Below, one piece after another: positions 1 to 9,369 of a stretch of DNA of 64,000 bases. Each line of letters begins with the position of its first letter. The first letter of the stretch is position 1. Source of the DNA: Spiroplasma_E ixodetis_B. GTDB taxonomy: Bacteria; Bacillota_I; Bacilli_A; Mycoplasmatales; VBWQ01. The DNA lies in NCBI RefSeq assembly GCF_040369795.1, contig NZ_AP028955.1:930001-994000 (forward strand). The letters run 5' to 3'. The translations under genes were made by a program, and so were the position numbers. The notes beneath the pieces are model-generated. The model had not been told where the DNA came from. It made no database searches and saw only the letters and a program-made list of their open reading frames with translations.

Positions 1-685
1 ATTTATGAAACGTTGCATTATCTAAAACTATAATTTGTCCACGCTTTAATACTGGAATTAGTATATTTTTTACATATGATTCAAAAATTTTACTGTTGCA
101 ATGTCCTTCAAATGCTCATAGGGCTTTTAATTTACCTTTATTTAGTGAACCGATTATACTCATTCTTTTTATTTTATATGCGGGTTTATTATCAAATAAT
201 CTTTTACCTTTTTCAGATCAACCATATTTATAAAATTCATTATCATCAATTCCAGATTCATCAATATATACTAAATCTTCATTCATTATTTTAGCTATTT
301 ATTTTAAAAAATCTTCTTGTTTATTTTTATCTCTTTGTTCATATAGAAAAGTTTTTTTATATTTATAATTTAGTTTTTTGAAATAGTTATAAACTGTTTC
401 TTTAGTCATATCATCAAATTTTTCAATCACTTTTTGAACTGTAACATCTTTATTTTGCGCTAAATAATTTTTTAATTCATCTAAATCCTTTATTTTGTGG
501 CTATGTCTTTTTTGATAATTCAAAATTGGTTTTATATGCCCAGTTTCTTTTTTTCTTTTTCTTCATAAGAATAAAGTCTTTCTAGTAATATTGAACACTT
601 TACAAATTTCTTTAATTTTCATGTTTTTACTTTCATAGGCTTCTATTACTTTTCTTCGTAAGTCTTCACTGTATGGTTTTGGCAT
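1..685 (-). pseudogene. IS630 transposase, nonsense-broken and cut by window edge
   Basis: Starts MPKPYSEDLRRKVIEAYESK at the ATG at 685 with an HTH of the IS630/Tc1 type, then a lysine-rich linker (KDLDELKNYLAQNKDVTVQK) and the start of the DDE_3 endonuclease (VYIDESGID...YGWSEKGK). A TAA at 299-301 replaces the GAA found in the copy at 15560-16571, separating the HTH half from the catalytic half. The DDE end is outside the window. It cannot make full-length transposase unless the stop is read through. Confidence 0.85.
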
Positions 686-805
686 AATTTAATCTTCCTA
701 ATCTATTTTAAATATTGCTGAATTGTACTTTTAAATTCAAAAACTTTTTAAATTACATATTATTATTTTACATTATTTATGAGTAAACATTACTTTAGTT
801 AGCTA
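1..805 (-). mobile_element. IS630-family element, left part outside window
   Basis: The right terminal repeat (TTTAGTTAGCTA, ending at 805) and the whole 5' half of the transposase are present; the rest runs off the left edge. Compared with the complete copy at 15560-16571 the element should be about 1012 bp. A TA dinucleotide at 806-807 follows, as expected for IS630. It sits exactly at the ATG of an IS256 transposase (807), so this IS630 inserted into an older IS256 copy. Confidence 0.9.
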
Positions 806-1782
806 TATGTCTAAAAAACAAAATATTAATAATAATGATCCAATATCAAAAGCAGTAGATTTATTACTAGAAAATACTGAAGATTTAACAACAGTTTTTA
901 AAGAGGGAGATTTATATAAAGAATTAACAAAAAGATTAGTTGAAAAAATGTTGAATTCTGAAATGCAAAATTATTTAGGATATGAAAAAATCAACATAAT
1001 AATAGTGATAATGCTCGCAATGGTATAAGTTCAAAAAAATTAATAACTCAATAAGGTAAAATTGAGATTAATGTACCACGAGATCGTAATAGTAATTTTG
1101 AGCCAGTAATAGTTGCAAAAAGACAAAGAAGATTTGATGGTTTTGATCAACAAGTTCTTTCGTTATATGCCAAAGGCATGACTTTATCAGATATTAGAAT
1201 GCAGTTGCAAGAGTTATATCATGGTACTGATATTAGTGAAAGTGTTATTAGTCAAATTACTGATGATGTTATTGATGATGTTAAAGCATGACAAAATCGG
1301 CCATTAGAAAGTGTTTATCCGATTGTTTATTTTGATTGTATAGTAGTTAAAGTACGACAAGATAAACGCATTATTAACAAATCAGTTTATATAGCACTAG
1401 GAGTTGATTTAGAAGGTAAAAAAGATATTTTAGGTTTATGAATTAGTGAAAATGAAGGTTCTAAGTTTTGATTATCTAATTTCACAAAAATGAAAAATCG
1501 AGGCTTAAATGATATTCTTATTGCTTGTAGTGACAATTTAACAGGAATGTCAGAAGCGATACAATCAGTTTATCCTAAAACCAAACATCAATTATGCATA
1601 GTTCATCAAATTAGAAATAGTTTAAAATATGTTTCATACAAACATAGAAAATCACTAGTTACAGATTTAAAACCAATTTATAGTGCATGTAGTGAAGAAC
1701 AAGCAATGCAAGCTTTAGAATCTTTTGAAAGTAAATGAAATAAACAATATCCTCAAATTGCTAAATCATGATAAAAAAATTG

Positions 1783-3150
1783 GTGGATTTTTAAAAATCT
1801 GTGTATCTTTTTACAAAGTTACTAGTTTAGATTAATTCTATCTTCAAATTTTATCATAAAATGAGCAATTGCTGTATTTTGATTTTGAATGGGCATTGTT
1901 CATTTTTTTGTTATATTTTCAATTGCTAAGTAAAATATTTTAAAAACTGCCATATCATTTGGAAAAACTTTTTTATTTCTAATAACTTTTCGTAATTGAC
2001 TATTAACAGATTCAATGGCATTTGTTGTATAAATAACTCTTTTGATTTCTGCAGGATAACTAATAAAAACCATTAAATTATCTCAATTTTTATATCATGA
2101 TTTAGCAATTTGAGGATATTGTTTATTTCATTTACTTTCAAAAGATTCTAAAGCTTGCATTGCTTGTTCTTCGCTACATGCACTATAAATTGGTTTTAAA
2201 TATGTAACTAGTGATTTTCTATGTTTGTATGAAACATATTTTAAACTATTTCTAATTTGATGAACTATGCATAATTGATGTTCGGTTTTAGGATAAACTG
2301 ATTGTATCACTTCTGACATTTCTGTTAAATTGTCACTACAAGCAATAAGAATATCATTTAAGCCTCGATTTTTCATTTCTGTGAAATTAGATAATCAAAA
2401 CTTAGAACCTTCATTTTCACTAATTCATAAGCCTAAAACATCTTTTTTACCTTCTAAATCAACTCCTAGTGCTATATAAACTGATTTGTTAATAATGAGT
2501 TTATCTTGTCGTACTTTAACTACTATACAATCAAAATAAACAATCGGATAAACACTTTCTAATGGCCGATTTTGTCATGCTTTAACATCATCAATAACAT
2601 CATCAGTAATTTGACTAATAACACTTTCACTAATATCAGAACCATGATATAGCTCTTGTAACTGCATTCTAATATCTGATAAAGTCATGCCTTTGGCATA
2701 TAATGAAAGAACTTGTTGATCAAAACCATCAAATCTTCTTTGTCTTTTTGCAACTATTACTGGCTCAAAATTACTATTACGATCTCGTGGTACATTAATC
2801 TCAATTTTACCTTGTTGGGTTATTAATTTTTTTGAATTTATACCATTGCGAGCATTATCACTATTATTATGTTGATTTTTTTCATATCCTAAATAATTTT
2901 GCATTTCAGAATTCAACATTTTTTCAACTAATCTTTTTGTTAATTATTTATATAAACCTCCCTCTTTAAAAACTTTTGTTAAATCTTCAGTATTTTTTAA
3001 TAATAAATCTACTGCTTTTGATATTGGGTCATTATTATTAATATTTTTTTAGACATACGTAACTCACTCTTTCTAGTTATTTAATTTTATTTACTAGAAT
3101 TAATTAAACATAGTTATTTTTGTAAGTTACACAGATTACTAAACATTACC
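1783..3150 (-). mobile_element. IS256-family copy B nested in copy A
   Basis: Complete element of 1368 bp. The 8-bp target AAAAATTG occurs at 1775-1782 and again at 3151-3158. The outer ends are imperfect inverted repeats sharing AATCTGTGTA. The host sequence on both sides is the IS256 transposase gene of copy A, so one IS256 transposed into another. Confidence 0.85.
1822..3056 (-). pseudogene. IS256 transposase (copy B), N-terminus decayed
   Basis: From residue MLNSEMQNYL at 2919 to the TAG at 1822 the frame is open when TGA is Trp, about 365 residues, with the mutator-type core (VYFDCIVV, SDNLT, TTNAIESVN). The N-terminus is dead: a 4-bp deletion right after the start (3057 region, missing CAAA) and GAA to TAA at 2944-2946. 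A shortened protein from an internal start is conceivable but would lack the DNA-binding N-terminus. Confidence 0.8.
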
Positions 3151-3452
3151 AAAAATTGAGATAATTTAATGGTTTTTATTAGTTATCCTGAAGAAATCAA
3201 AAGAGTGATTTATACAACAAATGCTATTGAATCTGTTAATAGTCAATTACGAAAAGTTATTAGAAATAAAAAAGTTTTTCCAAATGATATGGCAGTTGTT
3301 AAAATATTTTACTTAGCAATTTAAAATATAACAAAAAAATGAACACTGCCCATTCAAAATTGAAATACAGAAATTGCTCATTTTATGATAAAATTCGAAG
3401 ATAGAATTAATCTAAACTAGTAACTTTGTAAAAAGTGGAATGGCAACCTTTT

Positions 3453-4343
3453 TTAGGAATGTTTTTTGGTAGACATTTGTGCTTGGTATTTTATGGGGGT
3501 TAAGTAGTTTAGAGTGCTGTGGATTCTTATGTTGTTGTATCAATTGATATAATCAAATAATTCTAATTTTAATTGGATTAATGATGTAAAATTTTTATCA
3601 TTAATAAATTCTGTTTTGAAAGTTTTGAAAGTTGCTTCAGCAACAGCGTTATCATAAGGACAACCTTTTTTGCTTAAAGAGCGGGTAATATTGAAGGCTA
3701 ATAAAAGTTTATCAATAGTTTTATTATTAAATTCATTACCGCGATCGCTATTAAATATTTGAATATTTTTTAAACAACGATTTGAGCACATAAATGCTTG
3801 ATATACTAATGATGCATCTTTTTTAGTACATACACTATGTCCAATAATTTCGCGATTGTACAGGTCGATTAATAAGCAAATATAGTTCCATTTACCATTA
3901 ACTTGAACATAAGTTAAATCACTAACAATAACTTCATTTTTAAGCCTATTATTAAAGTCTCTATTAACAAGATTAGTAATTTGACTATCATTGACTTTAT
4001 TATGATAATTTTTGTATGATAATTTAGTGTATTTTGATATTAAATTATGTTTATTCATAATTTTTTTAATTTTTCGTCTTGATAAATTAATTTTCTTTTC
4101 TTTTAGAACAACTTTTAATCTTCTTGTTCCATAAGCTTATTTATTTTCTTTAAAAGCACTAATAACAACTTCATCATACATATTATTTTGAATTTTATCT
4201 TTTTTTTGGTAATGTTTAGTAATCTGTGTAAATTAGTGATTTTACAACTAAAATTTATTTAAAAAACACAGTTTTTAGGAAAGTCCCTCTTTTTTGAAAT
4301 TAAAATAATATGTTGATTTAGAGATTTTTAAAAAACGACACAT
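3453..4343 (-). pseudogene. IS3 transposase OrfB (copy 1)
   Basis: Starts MCRFLKISKSTYYFNFKK and continues into the rve/DDE integrase core (VIVSDLTYVQVNGKWNYICL ... IQIFNSDRGNEFN ... AVAEATFKTFK) ending at TAA 3453-3455. It is broken by the MITE after about residue 18, and by a TAA at 4137-4139 where other copies have GAA. From 4058 to the stop the frame is open (TGA as Trp). Confidence 0.85.
4206..4288. repeat. MITE-like insertion with an IS256-type left end
   Basis: About 80 bp interrupt the IS3 OrfB codons. The left edge reads GGTAATGTTTAGTAATCTG, the same as the IS256 left end at 11083 and 30170; the right edge (CACAGTTTTTAGGAAAGTCC) is a weak inverted counterpart. A run of C plus six to eight Ts on both sides fits an 8-bp target duplication. 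No coding capacity. Confidence 0.6.
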
Positions 4344-4384
4344 TGTACGAATTTTATATTTAACTTTATTTTTAGTAATAATTT

Positions 4385-4663
4385 CTATTTTCTGCCTATT
4401 ATTAGTGCTGCTTGCTTTAAAATATCATTTTCCATTCGTAACTGTTTTAATTCTTTTCTTAATTTAATTAATTCATTTTCTTCGATAGAACGGTTATCTT
4501 TGGTTTTAAAAATGCCTGAATTAGTAAATTGCTTAATTCAATTATAAGTAGCTGCTCTTGTAACATTGCACTCTTTAGCAAGACAAGACACTGACTTACC
4601 ACTTTGATATAAAGCTACTATTTGTTTTTTAAATTCATCTGAATATGAGTTAATATTGGCCAT
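4385..4663 (-). CDS. IS3-family transposase OrfA (copy 1), intact
   Basis: 92 residues starting MANINSYSDEFKKQIVALYQ, an HTH_Tnp_1-type helix-turn-helix followed by a leucine-rich coiled coil (ELIKLRKELKQLRMENDILK). It ends at TAG 4385-4387. A TTTAAAG heptamer (zero frame T TTA AAG) just upstream of the end is placed so that a -1 slip leads into the OrfB frame, the usual way IS3 elements make OrfAB. Its OrfB partner is dead, so this copy is not autonomous. Confidence 0.8.
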
Positions 4664-4811
4664 AATTATAATTCCTTTCTTTTAACTAATTTGTTCACTT
4701 GTCTACGTAATTAGTGTCCAATAAAGTGTAACCCATCCAATACGCCTGTTGCGTTTTTATTTTTAAGTTTGATTTTATCATATACTTTTCTAATTTAAAA
4801 ACAAATAATAA

Positions 4812-4988
4812 TTACATTTTGGGTGATTTAGAAAGTTTAGATTTACTTACTGATGATTTTGAATCTTGTAAGTTTTTTAATCTCTCAGCTTGTCTTTCGC
4901 TTTCAGCAAGTAATAAATCAAGTTTTCTACTTTGTTGTTTTGCTTCATGTAATATTTTTTTTTCTTTTTCTTTTGCTTCTTTATCCAT
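4812..4988 (-). CDS. Small charged protein with Ser/Lys tail, plasmid-type
   Basis: 58 residues, MDKEAKEKEKKILHEAKQQS..., mostly helical and highly charged, ending in SKSKLSKSPKM. ATG 4988 is chosen because AAAGGAG lies about 10 nt upstream; a longer reading frame upstream has no ribosome site. It resembles the 67-residue protein at 10838 in its tail (..SQSSSSKSQKM) and in about 45 nt of upstream sequence (GGATATTTTA then GTAGAAAAAAAT). It follows the coiled-coil gene 5143-6030 after a terminator. Function unknown; the paired layout suggests a duplicated plasmid or ICE module. Confidence 0.65.
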   Translation of the reverse strand: MDKEAKEKEKKILHEAKQQSRKLDLLLAESERQAERLKNLQDSKSSVSKSKLSKSPKM

Positions 4989-5100
4989 AACAAAATATGC
5001 TCCTTTTAATAGAAAAAACTTAGATTTTTTTCTACATTGTAAAATATCCACAAATAGTATAAAACTTTTTTCAAAAAAAAACAAAAGATAAAAGAAAAAA

Positions 5101-5128
5101 AGATAACTCTTTTTGAAAAGAGTTATCT
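5101..5128 (-). terminator. Rho-independent terminator
   Basis: Perfect 13-bp stem AGATAACTCTTTT / AAAAGAGTTATCT with a 2-nt loop, followed on the minus strand by a T run. Lies 15 bp past the stop of the 5143-6030 gene. Confidence 0.85.
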
Positions 5129-5142
5129 ACAAAAAAATTAAT

Positions 5143-6030
5143 TTATTTGTACAATTCGTGCCTTAATTCTTTTTTTGTCATATGCTTGTTTTGTTCTGCA
5201 TTTATTTTATCTTTATTAAAACTATCTATATCTGAATCAAATACCTCAGAAGCACTTTCAATTCCAGAATCTCTTAATTTAATTTCTTGTTTTAATTCTT
5301 GATTTTGCTTCATATGAAATTCAATTTCTTCTTTTTGACTTCTAATAATATTTTCTAAAGTCACACATTGACTATCAAATTTAATATTTTTACTATCTAT
5401 AAAATTCATATGTTCTTTATTTTCTTGCTCTAATTTACTAATTTTGTTTCGATTTTCTTGCATGTTACTTTCTAATTGTTTTATTTTTTCTTTCCCACTT
5501 TCAATTAGTGTTTCAAGTTTGCGATTTGATTGTTTTAATTGGTCTCTTTCTATTTTTATATCATAATGTCTTTTTTCTATCTCACATAAAAGTTCATTTT
5601 CTTTATCATTTAATTTTTCAACTACATTTTCACATTTATTTTTTATATATTGGTAATTAAAATTAAAGTTTGACATCTCATTTTTAATGTCTCTGTTTCT
5701 ATTAATTTTTCCAAAAGTAAAAAATCTAATCACAAAATTTTTAAAAAAATTTATTTTTTTACTTTCTAAATTTTTAACAATTCTTTTTTTTAAAGGTTTT
5801 AAATTAGTTCGTAATAAATTTAATTGTAATTTTATATTATTAATAGTTTCAAAAACAGAATTAAATTCAATATGTTTATCATTATCACCATTGCTATTAA
5901 GTTTTGATTTTATAGAATTATCAATATCTAATAAATAATTTTGTTCTATAAAAATAACTTTATCTTTTAAAGTTTTAAAATCAACTTTATCTTGAACTAA
6001 TCAAAGTTGATTTTCCTTTGTATTTGACAT
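5143..6030 (-). CDS. Coiled-coil protein of unknown function
   Basis: 295 residues. ATG 6030 is preceded by AAAAAGGAG with an 8-nt spacer. The N-terminal 110 residues are basic and contain a short hydrophobic stretch near residues 95-108 (FFKNFVIRFFTFGK). Residues about 120-255 form a long predicted coiled coil (NDKENELLCEIEKRH, ERDQLKQSNRKLETLIESGK, IRSQKEEIEFHMKQNQELKQ). No enzyme motif seen. The leader carries the same hairpin type as the genes at 9370 and 51968. The next gene downstream is the small Ser/Lys-tailed protein. Probably part of a plasmid-derived island; role not recognisable. Confidence 0.75.
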
Positions 6031-6055
6031 GTTTTTCACTCCTTTTTAAAAGCAT

Positions 6056-6094
6056 AAAACCTATTTACTTTTAATAAAACAAAGCAATGGGTTA
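6056..6094 (-). promoter_or_regulatory. Leader hairpin (family of three)
   Basis: On the minus strand AACCCATTGCTTT pairs with AAAGTAAATAGGTTTT, followed by Ts, between a TATATAG box and the ribosome site of the 6030 gene. The same structure precedes genes 9370 and 51968. It could act as an attenuator or stabiliser. Confidence 0.55.
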
Positions 6095-6218
6095 AAAACT
6101 ATATAAACATTTTATATTTACATTATATATTTTTTTTATCTAAAAGCAAATTAAAACAATAGACTTGGTGCAAAACCTTTAATTTTAACGATTTAACGAT
6201 TTGGAATGGCAACCTTTT

Positions 6219-7025
6219 TTAGGACTGTTTTTTGGTAGACATTTGTGCTTGGTGTTTTATGGTGGTTAAGTAGTTTAGAGTGCTGTGGATTCTTATGTTG
6301 TTGTATCAATTGATATAATCAAATAATTCTAATTTTAATTGGATTAATGATGTAAAATTTTTATCATTAATAAATTCTGTTTTGAAAGTTTTGAAAGTTG
6401 CTTCAGCAACAGCGTTATCATAAGGACAACCTTTTTTGCTTAAAGAGCGGGTAATATTGAAGACTAATACAAGTTTATCAATAGTTTTATTATTAAATTA
6501 ATTACCGCGATCGCTATGAAATATTTGAATATTTTTTAAACAACGATTTGAGCACATAAATGCTTGATATACTAATGATGCATCTTTTTTAGTACCTACA
6601 CTATGTCCAATAATTTCGCGATTGTACAGGTCGATTAATAAGCAAATATAGTTTAATTTGCCATTAACTTGAACATAAGTTAAATCACTAACAATAACTT
6701 CATTTTTAAGCCTATTATTAAAGTCTCTATTAACAAGATTAGTAATTTGACTATCATTGACTTTATTATGATAATTTTTGTATGATAATTTAGTGTATTT
6801 TGATATTAAATTATGTTTATTCATAATTTTTTTAATTTTTCCTCTTGATAAATTAATTTTCTTTTCTTTTAGAACAACTTTTAATCTTCTTGTTCCATAA
6901 GCTTCTTTATTTTCTTTAAAAGCACTAATAACAGCTTCATCATACATATTATTTTGAATTTTATATTCTTTTTTCTTGAAATTAAAATAATATGTTGATT
7001 TAGAGATTTTTAAAAAACGACACAT
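6219..7025 (-). pseudogene. IS3 transposase OrfB (copy 2), single nonsense
   Basis: Reads MCRFLKISKSTYYFNFKKKE through AYGTRRLKVVLKEKK (HTH_21) into the DDE core to FHSDRGN, where GAA has become TAA at 6498-6500. The remainder (FNNKTIDKL...AVAEATFKTFK) is open to TAA 6219. One base change would restore it. Confidence 0.85.
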
Positions 7026-7066
7026 TGTGCGAATTTTATATTTAACTTTATTTTTAGTAATAATTT

Positions 7067-7345
7067 CTATTTTCTGCCTATTATTAGTGCTGCTTGCTTT
7101 AAAATATTATTTTCCATTCTTAATTGTTTTAATTCTTTTCTTAATTTAATTAATTCATTTTCTTCAACAGAACGGTTATCTTTGATTTTAAAACTACCTG
7201 AATTAGTAAATTGCTTAATTCAATTATAAGTAGCTGCTCTTGTAACATTGTACTCTTTAGAAAGACAAGACACTGACTTACCACTTTGATATAAAACTAC
7301 TATTTGTTTTTTAAATTAATCTGAATATGAGTTAATATTGGCCAT
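7067..7345 (-). pseudogene. IS3 transposase OrfA (copy 2), early nonsense
   Basis: Same 92-residue frame as 4385-4663 but the tenth codon is TAA (7316-7318) instead of GAA (MANINSYSD-stop). The rest is conserved (QSGKSVSCLSKEYNVTRAAT). Confidence 0.8.
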
Positions 7346-7421
7346 AATTATAATTCCTTTCTTTTAACTAATTTGTTCACTTGTCTACGTAATTAGTGTC
7401 CAATAAAGTGTAACCCATCCA

Positions 7422-7807
7422 AGGAATACAAAATATTTATAAAAACACTATATTACCAATTAAAAAAACTAAAAATAAAAAATTAACTAAACAAGAAAAA
7501 ATCTACAATAAAATTATTTCAAAAATTAGAATTAAAGTTGAACATGTTTTTGCTTGATTAAAAAGATTAAAAATTTTAATAAATAAATGTAGAAAAAGTA
7601 TATTTAGACTTATGTACTTAAGATTTAACTTACTTTGTGAAATTTTTATCAAGTTAATATAAAAATAATATTAACAATTTTTGTGTTTGAAATATAAATT
7701 TATTTTTAAATTATTTTTTTAAAAATATTAACTTCTATAATTATTAACACTAAAAAATTTATAAATATTATTATTAACAATTGATTAAATTTATTTACGG
7801 AATATGT
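7422..7807 (+). mobile_element. IS5-like element, 3' fragment
   Basis: Matches the last 386 bp of the 1151-bp IS5-like elements (KLTKQEKIYNKIISKIRIKV..., right end GGAATATGTCT). The 5' part is missing at the junction with IS3 copy 2. Its right end abuts the truncated traG-like gene. Confidence 0.85.
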
Positions 7808-8363
7808 CTAAAGTATTGGTTTGAAAAATGATTTTTCTTCAATCGTTAAAAATCATAAAGTTATTTTATTTTCTTTAAATTCATTAGACTATCCTCAATT
7901 AGCTAGCAACATTGGTAAATTACTAATTAAAGATTTAAAAGAATTTGCTTCTATAAAACCACGAAATCAACAAATTAATATTATCCTTGATGAATTTAAT
8001 TTTTTTGCAAGTGATAGCATCATCAATTTAATTAATAAAACTAGAAGTTTTAATTACCAATTTTTTTTATGTTTTCAAACAATTAATGATTTGAAAACTG
8101 ATAATAAAGATTTAACAGACACTATTTTCGGAAACACAGTTAACATTATTGCTCATAATGTCAAAGACCCAAATAGTGCTGAATACATTGCCAAAGTCTT
8201 TGGCGCCAAAACTTCTCAAAAAATAACTAAGCAATATGATACTAAAAATAAGAAAAGTTCAAAAGGTTCAATAAGAGAAGTTGAAGAATACATTGTTCAT
8301 CAAAATGATTTAAAAAAATTAAAAGTTGGACAAGCATACTGCAAGATAATTTTAGAAAATTAA
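7808..8363 (+). pseudogene. TraG/VirD4-type coupling protein, C-terminal remnant
   Basis: About 180 residues after the IS5-like end at 7807. Contains the C-terminal hallmark of TraG/TraD ATPases: INIILDEFNFFASDS (Walker B region), then FLCFQTINDLKTDN and FGNTVNIIAHNVKD, close to the family's sensor region, and EEYIVHQNDLKKLKVGQAYC as in the last strand. Full coupling proteins exceed 500 residues, so the N-terminal membrane part and Walker A were lost when the IS arrived or recombined. Known role of the family: feeding DNA to a conjugation channel. The neighbours (replication-relaxation-like gene, coiled-coil proteins) support a plasmid/ICE origin. Confidence 0.75.
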
Positions 8364-8407
8364 ATCCATTTTATTGACAAAATTATCATAGAAAAATACT
8401 AAGAAAA

Positions 8408-8596
8408 TACCAAGAATGCTCTTGGTAATGTAAATGAAATTTTTCCCCAACCTATAAAGTAATTTCATTACTTTACCACAGATTACCTCGGTCAATCATA
8501 AGTTTACGTTGGGGGAGAAATAACTTTTTCTTTCTTTTGTATAAAAGAAAGAAAAAGTCCGCACGAAAGCGCTTTGCAAAAAGAAAGAAAAAGTTT
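8408..8596 (+). other. Structured intergenic region between traG-like gene and next gene
   Basis: A 273-bp gap holds four symmetric elements: hairpin TACCAAGA/TCTTGGTA (8408-8427); an outer stem TTTCCCCAAC/GTTGGGGGA (8442-8516) enclosing a 9-bp hairpin TAAAGTAAT/ATTACTTTA (8455-8475) and a weaker GATT..AATC hairpin; a perfect 16-bp inverted repeat ACTTTTTCTTTCTTTT (8523-8538 with 8543-8558); and a direct repeat of AAAAGAAAGAAAAAGT near 8580. The G/C content is locally higher than the surroundings. Could be an oriT, a plasmid origin or a structured RNA. Confidence 0.5.
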
Positions 8597-8636
8597 TTCA
8601 AACATTATCCATTAACCAATAAGGAGTTGAAACAAA

Positions 8637-9227
8637 ATGGAACAATTAAAAATTATAGAAATCATCAACCGCTGAGGGTACTTAAATACTTATCAGATTT
8701 CATTATTACTAAATAAAGAAATTAACGCTGTTGATTGATTAATCAGAACCTTAATAGACAAAAAATTAATTCGTGTAGACCAACTAACCAGAAAAAACAT
8801 CTACATGCTCTCAAGTCTAGGAAACCGAAAACTTGGCAAAAAAAGTAAAAGCATAAGAATTAATTACAACGAATTAAAACATCAAGATTTACTCATCAAA
8901 TGACTTTGTCAACAAACTGACATAATTTCTTATCAAACCGAAAGAGAACTAAAAACAGAAAGCTATCGAGAAAAAGGATATCCTGACTTATTAGTTCACT
9001 ATGAAAATAAAATTATGATTATTGAATTCGAAAGAACTAGAAAAACTAAACAACGAATGAGACAAAAGTTTGATGGATTACGACATTATTGTAAAAACGG
9101 ATACGATGTTTTATTTCTAGTTCCAAATGAAAACATGAAAAAATTTGTTGATGAGCAAATCAAAATCTATAATTGAAAAATCGCAACTTTCAAAACCCAA
9201 ATATTCAATATTAATATAGATAATTAA
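8637..9227 (+). CDS. Winged-helix plus nuclease-like protein (replication-relaxation type)
   Basis: 196 residues, ATG 8637 after AAGGAG. Residues 1-80 look like a winged helix (KIIEIINRWGYLNTYQISLL ... LIDKKLIRV ... IYMLSSLGNRKLGK). Residues 95-160 carry YPDLLVHYENKIMIIEFERT, which fits a PD-(D/E)xK-like core, as in the Replic_Relax family that travels with conjugation genes on Gram-positive plasmids. Four in-frame TGA codons are Trp. It follows the traG-like remnant. I infer a plasmid mobilisation or replication role; family assignment is by motif only. Confidence 0.65.
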
Positions 9228-9310
9228 TAACTAAATTTTGGTTAAAACTTTAACTAATTGTAAAATACACAAAATTTGATAACATGTAGTTGTTATACAA
9301 TATATAAGTT

Positions 9311-9350
9311 TTAACCCATTACTTTTATACCAAAGTAAATGGGTTTTAAT
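9311..9350 (+). promoter_or_regulatory. Leader hairpin (family of three)
   Basis: TTAACCCATTACTTT / AAAGTAAATGGGTTTT with a short loop, between a TATATAAG box (9301) and the AAAAGGAG ribosome site of the 9370 gene. Same design as 6056-6094 and 51906-51942, with paired base changes. Confidence 0.6.
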
Positions 9351-9369
9351 GTTAAAAGGAGATATTAAC

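Larger units (their letters stand above)
807..3418 (+). pseudogene. IS256 transposase (copy A), multiply broken and interrupted
   Basis: Begins MSKKQNINNNDPISKAVDLL. One A is lost in the run after GYEK near 987, shifting the frame, and CAA has become TAA near 1051. The catalytic core around FDCIVVKV and IACSDNLTGM is still readable downstream. Copy B interrupts it at 1783; the C-terminus (TTNAIESVNSQLRK) continues from 3151, again with stops. Reference: the intact 412-residue copy at 17405-18643. Confidence 0.85.
806..3435 (+). mobile_element. IS256-family copy A, split by a second IS256
   Basis: The left end is missing because IS630 sits on the start codon. The body runs 807-1782, is interrupted by IS256 copy B (1783-3150), and resumes at 3151 with the same codons (...WDNLMVFISYP). 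The right end is cut at about 3435 by IS3 copy 1, just after the transposase stop. Confidence 0.85.
3436..4739 (-). mobile_element. IS3-family copy 1 carrying a small insertion
   Basis: Left end TGGAATGGCAACC at 3436, right end TAACCCATCCA at 4739; the two ends are inverted relative to each other (TGGAATGG / TGGATGGG). Two transposase reading frames lie on the minus strand. It carries an 80-bp MITE-like insertion (about 4206-4288). Flanks differ (IS256 on the left, unrelated DNA on the right), so one side was rearranged after insertion. Confidence 0.85.
6202..7421 (-). mobile_element. IS3-family copy 2
   Basis: 1220 bp from TGGAATGGCAACC (6202) to ACCCATCCA (7421), complete ends. The right flank is an IS5-like fragment and the left flank unrelated DNA, with no matching 3-bp target duplication seen. 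Confidence 0.85.

Noticed and set aside
76..294. 72-codon plus-strand frame (and its twin at 15841)
   Set aside because: It is antisense to the IS630 transposase and repeats wherever that IS occurs.
4819..5091. 90-codon plus-strand frame opposite the small Ser/Lys-tailed gene
   Set aside because: No ribosome site; its Ser-rich text is the complement of Lys/Glu codons of the minus-strand gene.
8408..8427. Hairpin TACCAAGA/TCTTGGTA as terminator of the traG remnant
   Set aside because: No T run follows on either strand; listed only as part of the structured region.
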